A DNA stretch of 64,000 bases from Hyphomicrobiales bacterium. Its GTDB lineage: Bacteria; Pseudomonadota; Alphaproteobacteria; Rhizobiales; Rhizobiaceae. Under the pieces are notes generated by a model that searched no databases, had not been told where the DNA came from, and was given only the letters and a program-made list of their open reading frames with translations. A program made the translations under genes and the position numbers. The stretch is from contig UBXM01000006.1 of the NCBI GenBank assembly GCA_900469445.1, positions 607,570-671,569 of the forward strand. The letters are read 5' to 3'. The stretch's first letter is position 1. The number at the start of each line of letters is the position of its first letter. Below, in pieces: positions 53,791 to 62,959 of this stretch.

Positions 53791-53806
53791 ATGTTATCGA
53801 TAACAT
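53791..53806. promoter_or_regulatory. Gluconate/idonate LacI-type operator, perfect 16-bp palindrome
   Basis: ATGTTATCGATAACAT is an exact palindrome lying between the divergent SDR and 2-hydroxyacid dehydrogenase genes, 45 and 32 bases from the two starts. It resembles the ATGTTACC...-type sites of GntR/IdnR in E. coli. The LacI protein encoded at 55.8-56.9 kb is the likely binder. Confidence 0.8.
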
Positions 53807-53837
53807 ATGCAATCAAAAACAACCTCGGGAGTGAGAT

Positions 53838-54782
53838 ATGAAGCCGCAAATCCTCGTCATCGGCCCCTATCCGGAATGGGACATGGTCGAGCTTGAAAAG
53901 AGCTACGACGTGAAAAAACTCTATGAGGCCAGCGACCGCGACGCTTTCATCGAAGGGGAGGCGAAGCAAGTAACGGCAATTGCGACCCGTGGCGAGCTTG
54001 GGGCTTCCGCCGAACTGATTGCCAAGTTGCCAAACCTGAAGATCGTTTCGGTCTATGGCGTCGGCTACGACGCGGTTAATCTGGATGCCTGCCGCGCGCG
54101 CGGAATTCGCGTCACCAACACGCCGGATGTGCTCACCAACGATGTTGCCGATCTCGGCGTGGCCATGATGCTCTGCCAGTCGCGCGGCATGATCGGTGCG
54201 GAACAGTGGGTGAAGGACGGAAGCTGGGCTGCCAAGGGACTTTACCCGCTTAAGCGCAAGGTCTGGGGCCGCAAGGCCGGTGTTCTCGGCCTTGGCCGTA
54301 TCGGTTTCGAGGTCGCCAAGCGTCTGCGCGGTTTCGATATGGATATCGCCTATAGCGACGTGTCGGAAAAGTCCTATGCTGAAGGCATGACCTACATCGC
54401 CGATCCGGTAGCGCTTGCCGCGCATTCCGATTTCCTGTTCGTGACGCTCGCCGCGTCAGCCGCGACCCGCCACATCGTTTCGAAAGGCGTGATCGAGGCA
54501 CTTGGCCCGGAAGGCATGCTTATCAACATTTCGCGGGCCTCCAACATCGATGAAGCGGCACTGCTCGACGCGCTTGAAGGTGGAACGCTCGGCTCCGCTG
54601 CGCTCGATGTGTTCGAAGGCGAGCCGAAACTCGATCCGCGCTTCCTCAAGCTCGACAACGTCCTGCTTCAGCCGCACCATGCCTCGGGTACGATCGAGAC
54701 GCGCAAGGCGATGGGCAAGCTGGTGCGTGATAATCTGGCGGCTCATTTTGCCGATCAGCCCCTCCTTACTCCGGTCATCTGA
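53838..54782 (+). CDS. 2-Hydroxyacid dehydrogenase (glyoxylate/2-ketogluconate reductase type)
   Basis: A 314-residue D-2-hydroxyacid dehydrogenase. GLGRIGFEVAKRL binds NAD(P), and the catalytic Arg (ISRASNIDEAAL), Glu (DVFEGEPKLD) and His (LQPHHASG) are present. The context suggests 2-ketogluconate or hydroxypyruvate reduction. It has its own ribosome site (GGGAG) and is divergent from idnO over the palindromic operator. Confidence 0.85.
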   Translation: MKPQILVIGPYPEWDMVELEKSYDVKKLYEASDRDAFIEGEAKQVTAIATRGELGASAELIAKLPNLKIVSVYGVGYDAVNLDACRARGIRVTNTPDVLTNDVADLGVAMMLCQSRGMIGAEQWVKDGSWAAKGLYPLKRKVWGRKAGVLGLGRIGFEVAKRLRGFDMDIAYSDVSEKSYAEGMTYIADPVALAAHSDFLFVTLAASAATRHIVSKGVIEALGPEGMLINISRASNIDEAALLDALEGGTLGSAALDVFEGEPKLDPRFLKLDNVLLQPHHASGTIETRKAMGKLVRDNLAAHFADQPLLTPVI

Positions 54783-54791
54783 GGTCGTGTC

Positions 54792-55823
54792 ATGAAAGCT
54801 GTCGTCATTCATTCCGCCAAGGACCTGCGCGTCGAGGACCGGGACATCGAAACGGCCGGTCCTTGCCAGGTGGATATTGCCATCGAAGCCGGTGGCATCT
54901 GCGGGTCGGACCTGCATTATTACAATCACGGTGGTTTCGGCACCGTGCGCGTGCGCGAGCCGATGATCCTCGGCCATGAGGTTGCCGGTCGCGTCGTGGC
55001 GCTTGGAAGCGGTGTTTCGCATCTCGCCGTTGGTGATCGCGTCGCCGTTTCGCCGAGCCGTCCTTGCAATGCTTGCGACTACTGCCTCAAGGGCCAGCAG
55101 AACCATTGCCTCAACATGCGCTTCTACGGCAGCGCCATGCCGATGCCGCATATCCAGGGCGCGTTCCGCCAGCGCCTGGTGGCAGAAGCCTGGCAGTGCC
55201 ACAAGGTGAACGAGGGCATTTCCATCAACGAGGCAGCCTTTGCTGAACCCTTTGCGGTGACACTGCACGCGGTTTCCCGTGCGGGTTCGTTGCAGGGCAA
55301 GCGGGTATTGGTTACCGGCTGCGGCCCGATCGGCGTTCTGTCGATCATCGCCGCCCGCCTGCATGGCGCCCGTGAAGTGGTGGCAACCGACGTCATGGAT
55401 GCGGTGCTGGAAAAGGCGAAGCTGATCGGCGCCGACCGGGCCATCAACGTTGCTTCGGAACCTGATGCTCTCAACGGCTACTCTGCCAACAAGGGCTATT
55501 TCGACGTCCATTTCGAGGCATCGGGCAATGAGCGCGCGGTCAGGTCGGGTCTGGAAGTGCTGAAACCGCGTGGCATACTCGTCCAGCTCGGCCTTGGTGG
55601 CGATATCTCGCTGCCGCAGAACACGATCGTGGCCAAGGAGATCGAGATGAAGGGCACTTTCCGCTTTCACGAGGAATTCGGGCAGGCCGTCGATCTCATC
55701 AACCAGAAGCGCGTCGACTTCTCTCCGCTTCTGTCGGAAATCTATCCGGTAGCCGATGCGGTGAAGGCCTTCGAGGTCGCGGGTGACCGCAGCCGGTCGA
55801 TGAAAGTCCAGCTCAGCTTCTGA
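54792..55823 (+). CDS. idnD: L-idonate 5-dehydrogenase
   Basis: A 343-residue zinc alcohol dehydrogenase. Catalytic zinc ligands are in GGICGSDLHYYNHGGFG and LGHEVAGRV; structural zinc has four Cys in CNACDYCLKGQQNHC. VLVTGCGPIGVLSII binds NAD(P). It oxidises L-idonate to 5-ketogluconate, which IdnO then reduces to gluconate. It starts 9 bases after the preceding stop. Confidence 0.9.
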   Translation: MKAVVIHSAKDLRVEDRDIETAGPCQVDIAIEAGGICGSDLHYYNHGGFGTVRVREPMILGHEVAGRVVALGSGVSHLAVGDRVAVSPSRPCNACDYCLKGQQNHCLNMRFYGSAMPMPHIQGAFRQRLVAEAWQCHKVNEGISINEAAFAEPFAVTLHAVSRAGSLQGKRVLVTGCGPIGVLSIIAARLHGAREVVATDVMDAVLEKAKLIGADRAINVASEPDALNGYSANKGYFDVHFEASGNERAVRSGLEVLKPRGILVQLGLGGDISLPQNTIVAKEIEMKGTFRFHEEFGQAVDLINQKRVDFSPLLSEIYPVADAVKAFEVAGDRSRSMKVQLSF

Positions 55824-55838
55824 GCCGGTTGTAATCTG

Positions 55839-56876
55839 TCACGTGCTGCCGCGAAGCAGCACGTGATAGTTCGTCTTGATGGTCGCGGCAGAGCTGCGAT
55901 TTTCCAGCATGGCAATCATCTGCCCGGCGGCCTGCGCGCCGATTCCGTAGCTGTCGACATTGACGGTGGTGATGCCGGGCTGAGACACCGAGGCGATTTC
56001 GTAATCCCCGAAGCCGGCAATGGCGATATCGCGCGGTACGACCAGCCCCATTCTGTGGCACTCCATGATCGCACCGAAGGCCGGAAGGTCCGACACGCAG
56101 ACCGCGATATCCGTATCAGGAAAACGTTGAAGCATCTGGCGAATTGCCTCGCCACCATGCGACATCCGGATCGGCACGGCTTCGATGGCCACTACGCGGT
56201 CGCTGGCAAGGCCGTGGCGCGATAACGCGCGGTCAAAACCGATGTGACGCTGATGGCCGCGGGTATCCGATGCCTCTGATCCGGTTATGAAGCCGAAGCG
56301 CGAATATCCCCGGCCCACAAGGCTGTCGACAAGCGCTTCCATCGCATCCGTGTTGGAAAACCCAACGACGGCATCGATCGGGTTTTCGGGTACATCCCAA
56401 GTCTCGATCACCGGGATACCGGCATTGGCGAGCATGGTCCTTGCCTTCGGCGTATGCTTGCCGCCGGTCAGGATGATCCCCTCCGGCCGTCGCCGGAGCA
56501 TGGATTCGATCAGCTCTTCCTCACGCTCAACCGAATAATTGGTATAGCCGAGCAGAAGTTGCATGCTGGTTTGGCCCAGCGTGTCGGTGATGCCGCGCGC
56601 GGTATCGGCGAAGTTCGAATTGTCGATCGAAGGCACGATGGTGGCGATGAAGCCGCTGCGGCGCGACGAAAGACTGCCGGCCGATTGGTCGAGCACGTAA
56701 CCAAGCTGGTCGACCGCTGCGAGGATCCGTTCCAGCGTGTCCTTGGCTATGTACGAATTTCCTTTTAGCGCGCGCGATACCGTCATGGCGGAGACACCGG
56801 CGATGCGCCCGACATCCGCCATCGTGGGAGGATTGCTATTGGCTTCGGCGGGCCGTTGCTCCTGTTCGGTCGGCAT
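55839..56876 (-). CDS. LacI-family regulator of the gluconate/idonate genes
   Basis: A 345-residue repressor. The HTH is TMADVGRIAGVSAMTVSRALKG, followed by a hinge and a periplasmic-binding-like effector domain. ATG 56876 has AGGAG with a good gap. It is convergent with idnD (15 bases apart) and probably binds the palindrome at 53.8 kb, similar to GntR/IdnR. Effector likely gluconate, 6-phosphogluconate or 5-ketogluconate. Confidence 0.88.
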   Translation of the reverse strand: MPTEQEQRPAEANSNPPTMADVGRIAGVSAMTVSRALKGNSYIAKDTLERILAAVDQLGYVLDQSAGSLSSRRSGFIATIVPSIDNSNFADTARGITDTLGQTSMQLLLGYTNYSVEREEELIESMLRRRPEGIILTGGKHTPKARTMLANAGIPVIETWDVPENPIDAVVGFSNTDAMEALVDSLVGRGYSRFGFITGSEASDTRGHQRHIGFDRALSRHGLASDRVVAIEAVPIRMSHGGEAIRQMLQRFPDTDIAVCVSDLPAFGAIMECHRMGLVVPRDIAIAGFGDYEIASVSQPGITTVNVDSYGIGAQAAGQMIAMLENRSSAATIKTNYHVLLRGST

Positions 56877-57170
56877 CTCTTCTCCTGTCACGGGATCATC
56901 CGACTGAAACCGTGCTTGTGCGCGCGCGTCAAGGCACGCATTCCCACCGCCCCTGTTCTCCCAGTGTCTTTGTAACCGATGGCATAATATTGCGCACCTC
57001 GATCATCACGCGCGTATGCAAATGCGATCTGACGTATTCCTGCACCGTTTTCGCAGTGACAATCAGCCTTTGTGCGCTGACTGTTGGGAGACGTTGGTTC
57101 GGCCCCTTCAAGACCCTAAAAATTTGCCGCTAGAACCGGTATCCTTGACCATTGGGGGCCAAAGCTCTTC

Positions 57171-58391
57171 TCATGAGACTGCCCGTCTCAGACCCGGCAA
57201 TAGCTTTAGTGTAATCAAGCCGAAGACGCTGGCTGATGCGAAGCAAAAGGCATATCCCAGCGCTTCTCCGGCGATCGCCGCCAATTGCCAGCCTATCAGG
57301 CTGATGATCGCATCCGCACTCTGAAATAGCGTGAAATCGACGCCGGCTTGATCCAGGGAGGCTCGCCCCATGAGTTCCGAATATAGCGCCACGAAACCAA
57401 GCGCGAACATGATTGCCGATACAAGCAAGGTTGCCAGCAGCAATGGGAGCGATTGCACGTCCCAATACGCAATCGATGCCAGCGAGAACATTGCGACTGC
57501 CTGAGCCGGAAGTGTCCACAACATCACCGGATAGGCGCCGTAACTACGGACCAGATAACCTCCGCCAAGCGCTCCAACGATACCGAGGACGGTAATGCCC
57601 GCTCCGTTGAGTATGCCAAGAAGGGTGAGGCTCATGCCCATATCGATCAGGAACGGCCCGATCATGGTCATTGCCCATTTCTGGCCGAATACATAGACAG
57701 CGACGAGTATCAGCCCGGATCTTATTTCCGGTCGTTTGAAGGCCCTTTTCAACGACGGAGCGGGCCGATCAACGCGTGGCGCCGGGGCACCGTCAGGCGT
57801 GATCAGGAATGGAAGGGCGAGAACAACGAGCAACCCCGCCATGGCGAGGCTTGATGTCTGCCAGCTCCAACGATCCAGCATGATCAGGAACACGCCGCCG
57901 CCCAGCGCTGTGCCAAGATAGGCGCCGCCGATCTGCGCCGCGTTTCCCCAACCGCGATTTTCCTTGGTGAAACTTTCCACGGCATGTCCATCGCAGGCGA
58001 TGTCGATCGTGGCCGAGGCGGATGATGCGATTATCATTGCGACGGCCAAAGCGCCGACCGTGGTGGGCCCGGTGAGCGCGAGTGCTATGACCGCGCCGAC
58101 GGAAAAAGCGCCAACGATGCCGACCGTCAACCGGGTGCGGCGGACGCCGCCATGTGGCGACCGGAACTGTTCGACCGTTGGCGCCCAAAGGAACTTCAAC
58201 GACCACGGTAAAACGGCGAGCAGTGTGAATGCAATCTCATTGAGCGATGCGCCGGTCTGACGCATCACGGCCGGCAGACCGGCAAAGATCATCGAGCCAA
58301 TAATGCTTTGAGCGACATAAAGACCCCCGAGCCCGACGATCAGACGTCCATTCGACACCCGAGCGTGGTTCGCCATGAATTCAGTGCTCAT
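57171..58391 (-). CDS. Siderophore permease, RhtX/FptX family
   Basis: A 406-residue MFS protein with about twelve helices. It begins GRLIVGLGGLYVAQSIIGSMIFAGLPAVMRQTGASLNEIAFTLL, typical of RhtX (Sinorhizobium rhizobactin) and FptX (Pseudomonas pyochelin), which import intact iron-siderophores across the inner membrane as single proteins. I chose ATG 58391, which overlaps the stop of the SIP gene (ATGA region). Last gene of the iron operon. Confidence 0.85.
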   Translation of the reverse strand: MSTEFMANHARVSNGRLIVGLGGLYVAQSIIGSMIFAGLPAVMRQTGASLNEIAFTLLAVLPWSLKFLWAPTVEQFRSPHGGVRRTRLTVGIVGAFSVGAVIALALTGPTTVGALAVAMIIASSASATIDIACDGHAVESFTKENRGWGNAAQIGGAYLGTALGGGVFLIMLDRWSWQTSSLAMAGLLVVLALPFLITPDGAPAPRVDRPAPSLKRAFKRPEIRSGLILVAVYVFGQKWAMTMIGPFLIDMGMSLTLLGILNGAGITVLGIVGALGGGYLVRSYGAYPVMLWTLPAQAVAMFSLASIAYWDVQSLPLLLATLLVSAIMFALGFVALYSELMGRASLDQAGVDFTLFQSADAIISLIGWQLAAIAGEALGYAFCFASASVFGLITLKLLPGLRRAVS

Positions 58392-59475
58392 CGTGGGGCT
58401 CCTGCGCCGAAATACCGTCGCTGTACTTGCCCCGACGCCAATAGGATGTCGCCAGATAGCTTCCCTTGGGTGTGCGCCAATTCTCTCGCAGATACAAACG
58501 GATGGCATTACACGCCGCGAATTCGCATGAAATCCAGACAAAATATGCGTCCGGCGCGGACGGTTTCGGCAGTGCTGCGACGGCATCCTGCAAAAGAGTG
58601 GTTGTTCCAGGATGAGCGGTGTCTCGCAGGAGCCAGCGCACCTCGAAGTCGGCCGGGTGTGATAGCTGCTGCATCTCGGCTCGATCCTGCACTTCAATGA
58701 GCGCGACGCCTCGACAGTGTGCCGGCAGGTCGGCGAGGATGCGCGATATTGCAGGGAGCGCCGTTTCATCGCCGGCGATGATGTAATGATCAGCTGGCGC
58801 GACCTGGCCTCCGCTTGGACCAAGCACACCGACAGTGTCACCCGCTCGCGCTTGCACGGCCCAAATTGCGGCCGGGCCGGGTTTATCGTGAAGCACGAAA
58901 TCAATCTCAACCAGACTGCTGCGTATATCGACATTTCGAATAGTGTAGACGCGGCTTACAAGCGCATCGTCGCCGGTCGGCCATCTAAGGCGTCCGTTGA
59001 TATCCATGGCTGGCCAGACAGGATCTGCTCTCCTTGGAGACAGAAGAAGTCTTACATGATAGCCCGCGTCGCCAGTGAATGCGGCTATTCTTTCGCAAGA
59101 AAACTGGACCCGCCGCATGCGTGGCGTGACATCGAACACGCTCGTCACAGTCAATTTCTGGAAATGCGGCGGTGCCTGGTCGGCTTTGACCACATCCGAC
59201 CAGACGATCGAAGCCGTTTCCCCCGCAAATTCGAACACATGTTCGGCGATGAATACTCTCATCATCGACAGGACTTCGACGGAACTCGCCTTGGCCTCCA
59301 GAAACAGGTCATCGGGTTGCCGACGAATTTCGACAGATCCGAAGGGGCTCACCATGACAGCGCCCTTACCGGTACGGATGACCGTGGCATGCTCTTCCAT
59401 GTGTTCAAGCAACAGGGGCAGACAGCCATCGATATCGTCAGCCTTGATGGTCGCCTGGGCGCTGATCATCGTCAT
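58381..59475 (-). CDS. Siderophore-interacting FAD reductase with N-terminal DUF2218 domain
   Basis: A 364-residue protein. Residues 1-90 match DUF2218 (a short alpha-beta domain often next to siderophore reductases). From about residue 105 it is a SIP-type ferric reductase: FDVTPRMRRVQFSC, YHVRLLLSPRR, GDDALVSRVYTIRNVDIRSSLVEIDFVLHD (FAD binding) and C-terminal WISCEFAACNAIRLYLRENW with SYLATSYWRRGKYSDG. It releases iron by reducing it in the cytoplasm. GAGAGGG lies 8 bases before ATG 59475. Confidence 0.88.
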   Translation of the reverse strand: MTMISAQATIKADDIDGCLPLLLEHMEEHATVIRTGKGAVMVSPFGSVEIRRQPDDLFLEAKASSVEVLSMMRVFIAEHVFEFAGETASIVWSDVVKADQAPPHFQKLTVTSVFDVTPRMRRVQFSCERIAAFTGDAGYHVRLLLSPRRADPVWPAMDINGRLRWPTGDDALVSRVYTIRNVDIRSSLVEIDFVLHDKPGPAAIWAVQARAGDTVGVLGPSGGQVAPADHYIIAGDETALPAISRILADLPAHCRGVALIEVQDRAEMQQLSHPADFEVRWLLRDTAHPGTTTLLQDAVAALPKPSAPDAYFVWISCEFAACNAIRLYLRENWRTPKGSYLATSYWRRGKYSDGISAQEPHDEH

Positions 59476-59560
59476 TCGTTTGAGCCCTCTCCGCCACGCG
59501 GTGCTGTTTCACAGGACGGGCGAAGCGCCCGTCCGCCCGTCTCATGCTCACGATGCGAGG

Positions 59561-61684
59561 TTAGAACCTGAATTTCAGGGACCCGATAACGCTGCGTCCT
59601 TCTTCCCTGTAGCAATTCAGATTGACGCAGGTGACTTCTCGGTCATCGAAGACGTTCTTGGCGGATACCTGCGCTGTAAGACCCTCGAGATTAGGTCTGA
59701 GCTTGCCAAAATCGTAGGACAGGCTCGCGTCCACGAGGGTCCGGGATGGGTTGCTTCGGGTGTTTCCGTCGTCTGCACGACTGGTATCAAGGAAGCGGGC
59801 ACCAAGTCCGGCACCAAGCCCCTCCAGAGGTCCTGAAAGGACGTTGTATTGGGCCCAAATGGAGAATGTCTGGTCAGGAATGCCGGCCGGAAAATTCCCC
59901 TTGGAAGCGCCTTCGTGATATTTCATGTCGAGATATGTGTAGGCGGCGGTGAGACTTAATGCGTCCGTGATGCTCGATGTGGCCTGAATTTCGACCCCGC
60001 GCGAGCTTACTTCGCCCGTTTGAGCTTGCGTGACCGAGTCGATGTTGACGAGCATGTTCGATTGGGTGATGTCGAACAGAGCCGCGCTTACCAGCAGGTT
60101 CGACCCTTCCGGAGCGTAGCGGATGCCGACCTCCATCTGTTCGCCTTCGGTTGGCTTGAACTGCACTGTCCGTGATGCGCCGGTGGTCGGCGCGAAGGAC
60201 GTGGAATAGCTGACGTAAGGCGATAATCCGTTGTCGAAGAGATAAGCGAGACCAATCCGCCCAGTGAACTTATGGTCATGCTGTTTGGTGCTTCCCGACG
60301 AGTTTTCGAGGAGATCGAACTTGGACGTCTCCAGCCAGTCAAAACGACCGCCAACCGTGAGGGACCAGCGATCATAGTCGATCTGGTCCTGAACGTATAA
60401 GCCGACCTGCTGCTGATTGGTTCTTTCGTCAAAGAGATCAAGAGCCGACGGTGGGATCACCGGCGCCTGATCATCGAACATGAAGCCTCCGCGGCCATAG
60501 CGCCAGCGATAGTCCACATAGCTGTAATCGAGACCGGTCATGAGCTGGTGCTCGAGTGGCCCTGTTTCGAAGCTCCAGAGCAGCTGGTTGTCTACCGTTA
60601 TCCCGCTGGCTTCGTCGCGAAGACGCTCGGGAGCGCGCAGGATCGTGTCCCCCAGAACGAGCGCGATACCTACATATTTCATGTCCGTATCGATATTCTG
60701 GTATCTGACATTTTGCCTGAACACCAAATCCCCGGTGAGGTGGTGTTCGAATTCGTAGCCGATCCTGTACTGGCGCCCGTCGTAATCCTTGTATCGAGGG
60801 TCGCCCTGTTCGAAATCTGTGATGATCCCTGGTGGTCTCGTGTACCAACCTGCTGCACCACCGCTGGTGAAGTCGGTGTATTCGCCGAGTATGGTTAGCT
60901 GGGTATCCCGATCATCGGAACGCAGGGTAAGCGCTGGCGCGATCGAGAAGCGATCGTCCCTTGCAGCAATGAACTGCGTATCGGCAGACCGCTTCATGCC
61001 TGTCAGGCGGTAGAGAATGTTATCATTGCCGGCGACCGGACCGGAAGCATCAAAATTTACCTGGGCGCGGCTGTAGCTCCCGATCTGCCCTTCTATTTCA
61101 TGGAAGGGGTCTTCCGTTGGACGTTTGGAGATCACATTGACGATGCCTCCGGGTGAACCGGATCCGTAAACGCCGGAACTTGGTCCCTTGAGTAAAGTCA
61201 CGCCCTGTAACGTATAGGGTTCATGCCTGAAAACCGAGAACGGACCGCCGAGGCTTCTGAGGCCATCGCGATAGAACCCGGTATCCGTCACATTGAAGCC
61301 GCGCATGAATACCGTATCAAACCGCGGATCGAAGCCGAACTGGCCAGCGCGTACGCCGGCTGTATATCGAGCGGCTTCGACGAGTGATTGGACATTACGA
61401 TCTTCGAGCTCTTTTCGCGATACGGTGCCGATCGACTGGGGAACTCGACGAATGTCCGTATTGGTCTTGGTCGCGACCGAGGTTTCTTGAGCGACATAGC
61501 CTTTTGCCTTTAGCCCGCCGCCTTGACCGTCTCCCTCAGCGGCATTTGAGCCTTCGAGAATGATCGGTGCAAGTTCGGTCGCTTCTTGCGCGCCCGCGCT
61601 GCTGCCACCCGCCGCGGCGTTGAATAGTGAAGACACAACTATGCATGCGCCAAAGCGACGACGCGCTGTCTTTCCGGAAACCAT
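59561..61684 (-). CDS. TonB-dependent siderophore receptor
   Basis: A receptor of about 707 residues with a signal peptide (cleavage after SSAGA), a TonB-box-like ELAPIILEG, a plug domain (RRVPQSIGTVSRKELEDRNVQSLVEAARYTAGV to GVTLLKGPSSGVYGSGSPGGIVNVISKRP) and a 22-strand barrel ending SVIGSLKFRF. No N-terminal signalling (STN) domain, so no sigma/anti-sigma signalling. It is of the FhuA/FoxA hydroxamate group. I prefer ATG 61684 (GGGG 7 bases upstream); ATG 61699 is possible. The iron box is about 50 bases upstream. Confidence 0.9.
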   Translation of the reverse strand: MVSGKTARRRFGACIVVSSLFNAAAGGSSAGAQEATELAPIILEGSNAAEGDGQGGGLKAKGYVAQETSVATKTNTDIRRVPQSIGTVSRKELEDRNVQSLVEAARYTAGVRAGQFGFDPRFDTVFMRGFNVTDTGFYRDGLRSLGGPFSVFRHEPYTLQGVTLLKGPSSGVYGSGSPGGIVNVISKRPTEDPFHEIEGQIGSYSRAQVNFDASGPVAGNDNILYRLTGMKRSADTQFIAARDDRFSIAPALTLRSDDRDTQLTILGEYTDFTSGGAAGWYTRPPGIITDFEQGDPRYKDYDGRQYRIGYEFEHHLTGDLVFRQNVRYQNIDTDMKYVGIALVLGDTILRAPERLRDEASGITVDNQLLWSFETGPLEHQLMTGLDYSYVDYRWRYGRGGFMFDDQAPVIPPSALDLFDERTNQQQVGLYVQDQIDYDRWSLTVGGRFDWLETSKFDLLENSSGSTKQHDHKFTGRIGLAYLFDNGLSPYVSYSTSFAPTTGASRTVQFKPTEGEQMEVGIRYAPEGSNLLVSAALFDITQSNMLVNIDSVTQAQTGEVSSRGVEIQATSSITDALSLTAAYTYLDMKYHEGASKGNFPAGIPDQTFSIWAQYNVLSGPLEGLGAGLGARFLDTSRADDGNTRSNPSRTLVDASLSYDFGKLRPNLEGLTAQVSAKNVFDDREVTCVNLNCYREEGRSVIGSLKFRF

Positions 61685-61732
61685 GTCGATTGACCCCATT
61701 CCAAACGTCAGTTTCGGCAGCTCTACATAACA

Positions 61733-61747
61733 TGATAAATGCAATCA
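61733..61747. promoter_or_regulatory. Iron-responsive operator (RirA-type TGA-N9-TCA)
   Basis: TGATAAATGCAATCA fits the rhizobial IRO consensus TGA-N9-TCA exactly and lies 48 bases before the TonB receptor start. RirA binds such sites when iron is plentiful and represses uptake genes. The AT-rich flanks fit a promoter. Confidence 0.75.
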
Positions 61748-62114
61748 AGATAAATATTGCGCGGCGCGCAAAAATGCGCATGGCGCAATAAAATTCGCAG
61801 TCGTAAGGGAAGTGATGTGCAAAAATCGTCGCGGGAAGACGCCAGGCTTCGACAGGTTTTCCGCCATGCCCGTTCGAAACCTAAGGCATGGGCGACAAAG
61901 ACCGCCAGACATGATGATGCCATCCTGATGGCACCTCAAATCAGTCTACCGGTGGGCTCCAAGTCTTGACCGAGGGGATTGTTTTTGAACGCGAACCGCG
62001 GGCGTTATGACATTCGAGGTATCGGGCAACCCCGTAGGCTGCATATAACTCTCGTGCGATCAAAAATCGGCAAGACGGTAGTCTATTGTGGAAAAGGCTA
62101 AGGGGATAAAGCCG
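61748..62114. other. Intergenic region between receptor promoter and TetR gene
   Basis: 367 bases. The receptor promoter lies at the left edge, next to the iron box. The rest has only short arginine-rich open frames with no family features, which I regard as noncoding. No terminator-like hairpin is obvious past the TetR stop. Confidence 0.5.
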
Positions 62115-62705
62115 TCAACAGTGCGCGACGCTTACGCGCTCTAGCACGTCGTTCAGCATTTCCCGGAAACCTTCCTCGGTCTCCGAATTCAGCCAATGCT
62201 GTATCGCGACATGAACAGTTGCGATCATCGTTGCCGCGGCGAGACGTGGATATATGTCGCGCTGCTCATCCAGGCCTTGCCTGAGCGCGATCGCTCTGGC
62301 CACCATTACTTCGATTTGGCCATCAATCCGGCGGCGCTCCAGAACAAGGTCCGGATCGTTGTACATCAATATAAGCTGTGCGAGCCAGTCTCTGCGCGGG
62401 ACCTCTGGAAACTCCGAGAGAATAGCCGAGCGTATTGCAGCATCAGCGGTCAAGTCCGCAGACATGTCGTTGATGGAATGACTGATGCGCTTGCCGACCT
62501 GCAGCAAGATGTCCAGGATTGCCGCTTCCTTCGAGGGGAAGTAGTTGTTGAAGGTTCGAGGGGATACATTTGCCGCGGCCGCGATATCTTCAACACGCAC
62601 TTTCGCAGCGCCGCGCTCGACTGCCAGGCTGACTGCGGCCTGAATAAGTTTTTCTCGCGTCTCGTGCTTTTTGCGTTCACGCAACGAAGTCTGGTTCACC
62701 GGCAC
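62115..62705 (-). CDS. TetR-family regulator
   Basis: A 196-residue regulator. HTH is AAAKVRVEDIAAAANVSPRTFNNYFPSKEAAILDIL and the C-terminal half is a helical ligand domain. It starts at GTG 62705 or the in-frame GTG 62699; GGGAG precedes both and neither gap is ideal. It is read away from dgoA's side and toward the receptor, and its targets are not evident. Confidence 0.82.
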   Translation of the reverse strand: MPVNQTSLRERKKHETREKLIQAAVSLAVERGAAKVRVEDIAAAANVSPRTFNNYFPSKEAAILDILLQVGKRISHSINDMSADLTADAAIRSAILSEFPEVPRRDWLAQLILMYNDPDLVLERRRIDGQIEVMVARAIALRQGLDEQRDIYPRLAAATMIATVHVAIQHWLNSETEEGFREMLNDVLERVSVAHC

Positions 62706-62959
62706 TAGCTCCCTGTATCCGCATTAAATAGCGGAAATCGGAGATATGCTTACAAGAGATGCTTCCGATATATCTACCAGATTTTTAAGCGTGACCTTGC
62801 ATGTGCTGACCACGTTGGACGTTGGGGATTTAGTCGGTCGGTTGGGCCATCGACGGCATAACTTCGCCAAGGACGTCAACCCAAGCGGCCGAACTCATGC
62901 TGGCCTGATCTTGGGTGTCATTTGTTCGAATTGCCTCAAGAGCTTAGAGTTGTGAACGA

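Noticed and set aside
54456..55670. 404-codon minus-strand frame
   Set aside because: Antisense to the 2-hydroxyacid dehydrogenase and idonate dehydrogenase genes; shadow composition.
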